A DNA stretch of 11,631 bases from contig NZ_RFLV01000009.1 in the NCBI RefSeq assembly GCF_004920405.1, positions 1 through 11,631 of the forward strand. The letters are read 5' to 3'. Shown one piece after another: positions 11,515-11,631 of the stretch. Below the pieces are notes generated by a model. That model had not been told where the DNA came from and did no database searches. It saw nothing but the letters and a program-made list of their open reading frames with translations. The position numbers and the translations under genes are program-made. The stretch comes from Pseudomonas leptonychotis (GTDB lineage Bacteria > Pseudomonadota > Gammaproteobacteria > Pseudomonadales > Pseudomonadaceae). The stretch's first letter is position 1, and each line of letters opens with the position of its first letter.

Positions 11515-11631
11515 GGCACAGCAAAGCTCGGGATAACAAGGAAGTTATGCGTACAAATAACAATGTTCGGATGCAGTCTGTAAGCCCTCAGCGGTCGTTC
11601 AAATCCGGCCCGAAACACTCGCATTCGATAA
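11509..11631 (+). repeat. Family-A repeated cassette, copy 6 (truncated by window end)
   Basis: The first 123 bases of another family-A cassette. Together with the preceding G it is identical, base for base, to 121-244, including the extra base in GGGATAACAAGG that only copy 1 shares. It is thus a recent duplicate of copy 1, about 11.4 kb away. Confidence 0.92.
11547..11631 (+). CDS. Family-A cassette ORF, copy 6 (partial)
   Basis: The same start context as copy 1: AAGGA four bases before ATG, then MRTNNNVRMQS. It is open to the end of the window. It is identical to copy 1, so it carries no independent evidence on coding. Confidence 0.38.
   Translation, partial: MRTNNNVRMQSVSPQRSFKSGPKHSHSI

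Larger units (their letters stand above)
1..11631 (+). mobile_element. Interior of a chromosomal integron cassette array
   Basis: Twenty-two copies of a 76-77 bp attC-type repeat are spaced 0.34-1.1 kb apart, all in the same orientation. They delimit 21 complete cassettes and two partial ones. Each cassette has a single + strand reading frame that begins shortly after an R' core (GTTRNNN) and usually stops inside or next to the next R'' core (..AAC). This is the defining organisation of an integron array. The highly uniform attC family and the large cassette number fit a sedentary chromosomal integron rather than a mobile one, which typically carries few cassettes with dissimilar attC sites. 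No intI, attI or recognisable resistance gene is present, so the platform lies outside the window. Confidence 0.97.

Noticed and set aside
1..11631. CRISPR array, because of regularly recurring repeats
   Set aside because: The repeat unit is 76 bp and imperfectly palindromic, and the spacers are 0.3-1.1 kb gene-bearing cassettes of variable length.
1..11631. Toxin-antitoxin pairs, which are common in large integron arrays
   Set aside because: I looked for two small overlapping genes in one cassette (RelBE, ParDE, HigBA, Phd-Doc type) and found none; each cassette here has a single credible gene.

Overview
The whole window is the interior of a chromosomal (sedentary) integron cassette array. 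A near-identical 76-77 bp imperfect inverted repeat occurs 22 times. It has the layout of an attC recombination site: an R'' core ending in AAC, a matched pair of inner arms, a GC-rich hairpin, and a GTTRNNN R' core. The repeats cut the sequence into 21 complete cassettes of about 0.34-1.1 kb, with an incomplete cassette at each end. Every credible gene lies on the + strand in the standard cassette orientation, usually one per cassette. No integrase gene, attI site or Pc promoter is present, so this is mid-array. The uniform 76 bp sites, moderate GC and general style suggest a gammaproteobacterium, possibly one of the Pseudomonas groups known to carry chromosomal integrons. That assignment is inference from the repeat alone.

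Layout by cassette (boundary is G^TT in R'): 122-467 family-A repeated cassette; 468-1281 membrane-anchored protein; 1282-1785 unknown soluble protein with a GTG start; 1786-2902 cytoplasmic trypsin-like protease; 2903-3248 family A; 3249-3719 small EDWGWY-motif protein; 3720-4385 membrane-anchored coiled-coil protein; 4386-4871 small membrane-anchored helical protein; 4872-5215 family A; 5216-5856 soluble unknown; 5857-6517 three-TM protein; 6518-6911 small FGWEGW-motif protein; 6912-7546 helical, possibly HEPN-like protein; 7547-8082 four-TM protein with an NPYAPP N-terminus; 8083-8427 family A; 8428-9281 DUF4393/Abi-alpha-like protein; 9282-9633 small acidic protein; 9634-10082 four-TM protein; 10083-10426 family A; 10427-10865 divergent, expanded relative of family A; 10866-11508 soluble unknown with a GTG start; 11509-11631 start of another family-A copy, identical to the first over the 124 bases visible.

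The genes form no pathway. They are independent acquisitions, and the nearest common theme is membrane-associated or possibly defence-related functions (a cytoplasmic HDS-triad protease, an Abi-alpha-like protein, a possible HEPN-like protein, many small membrane proteins). The most unusual element is the family-A cassette. It appears in six copies plus one expanded relative, scattered roughly every 1.4-3.2 kb. It has a conserved ribosome-binding site and a stop-free basic, Ser/His/Arg-rich reading frame, which in several copies runs through the attC and takes its stop codon from whichever cassette lies downstream. Whether it encodes a peptide, an RNA or only acts as a recombination substrate cannot be settled from this sequence.
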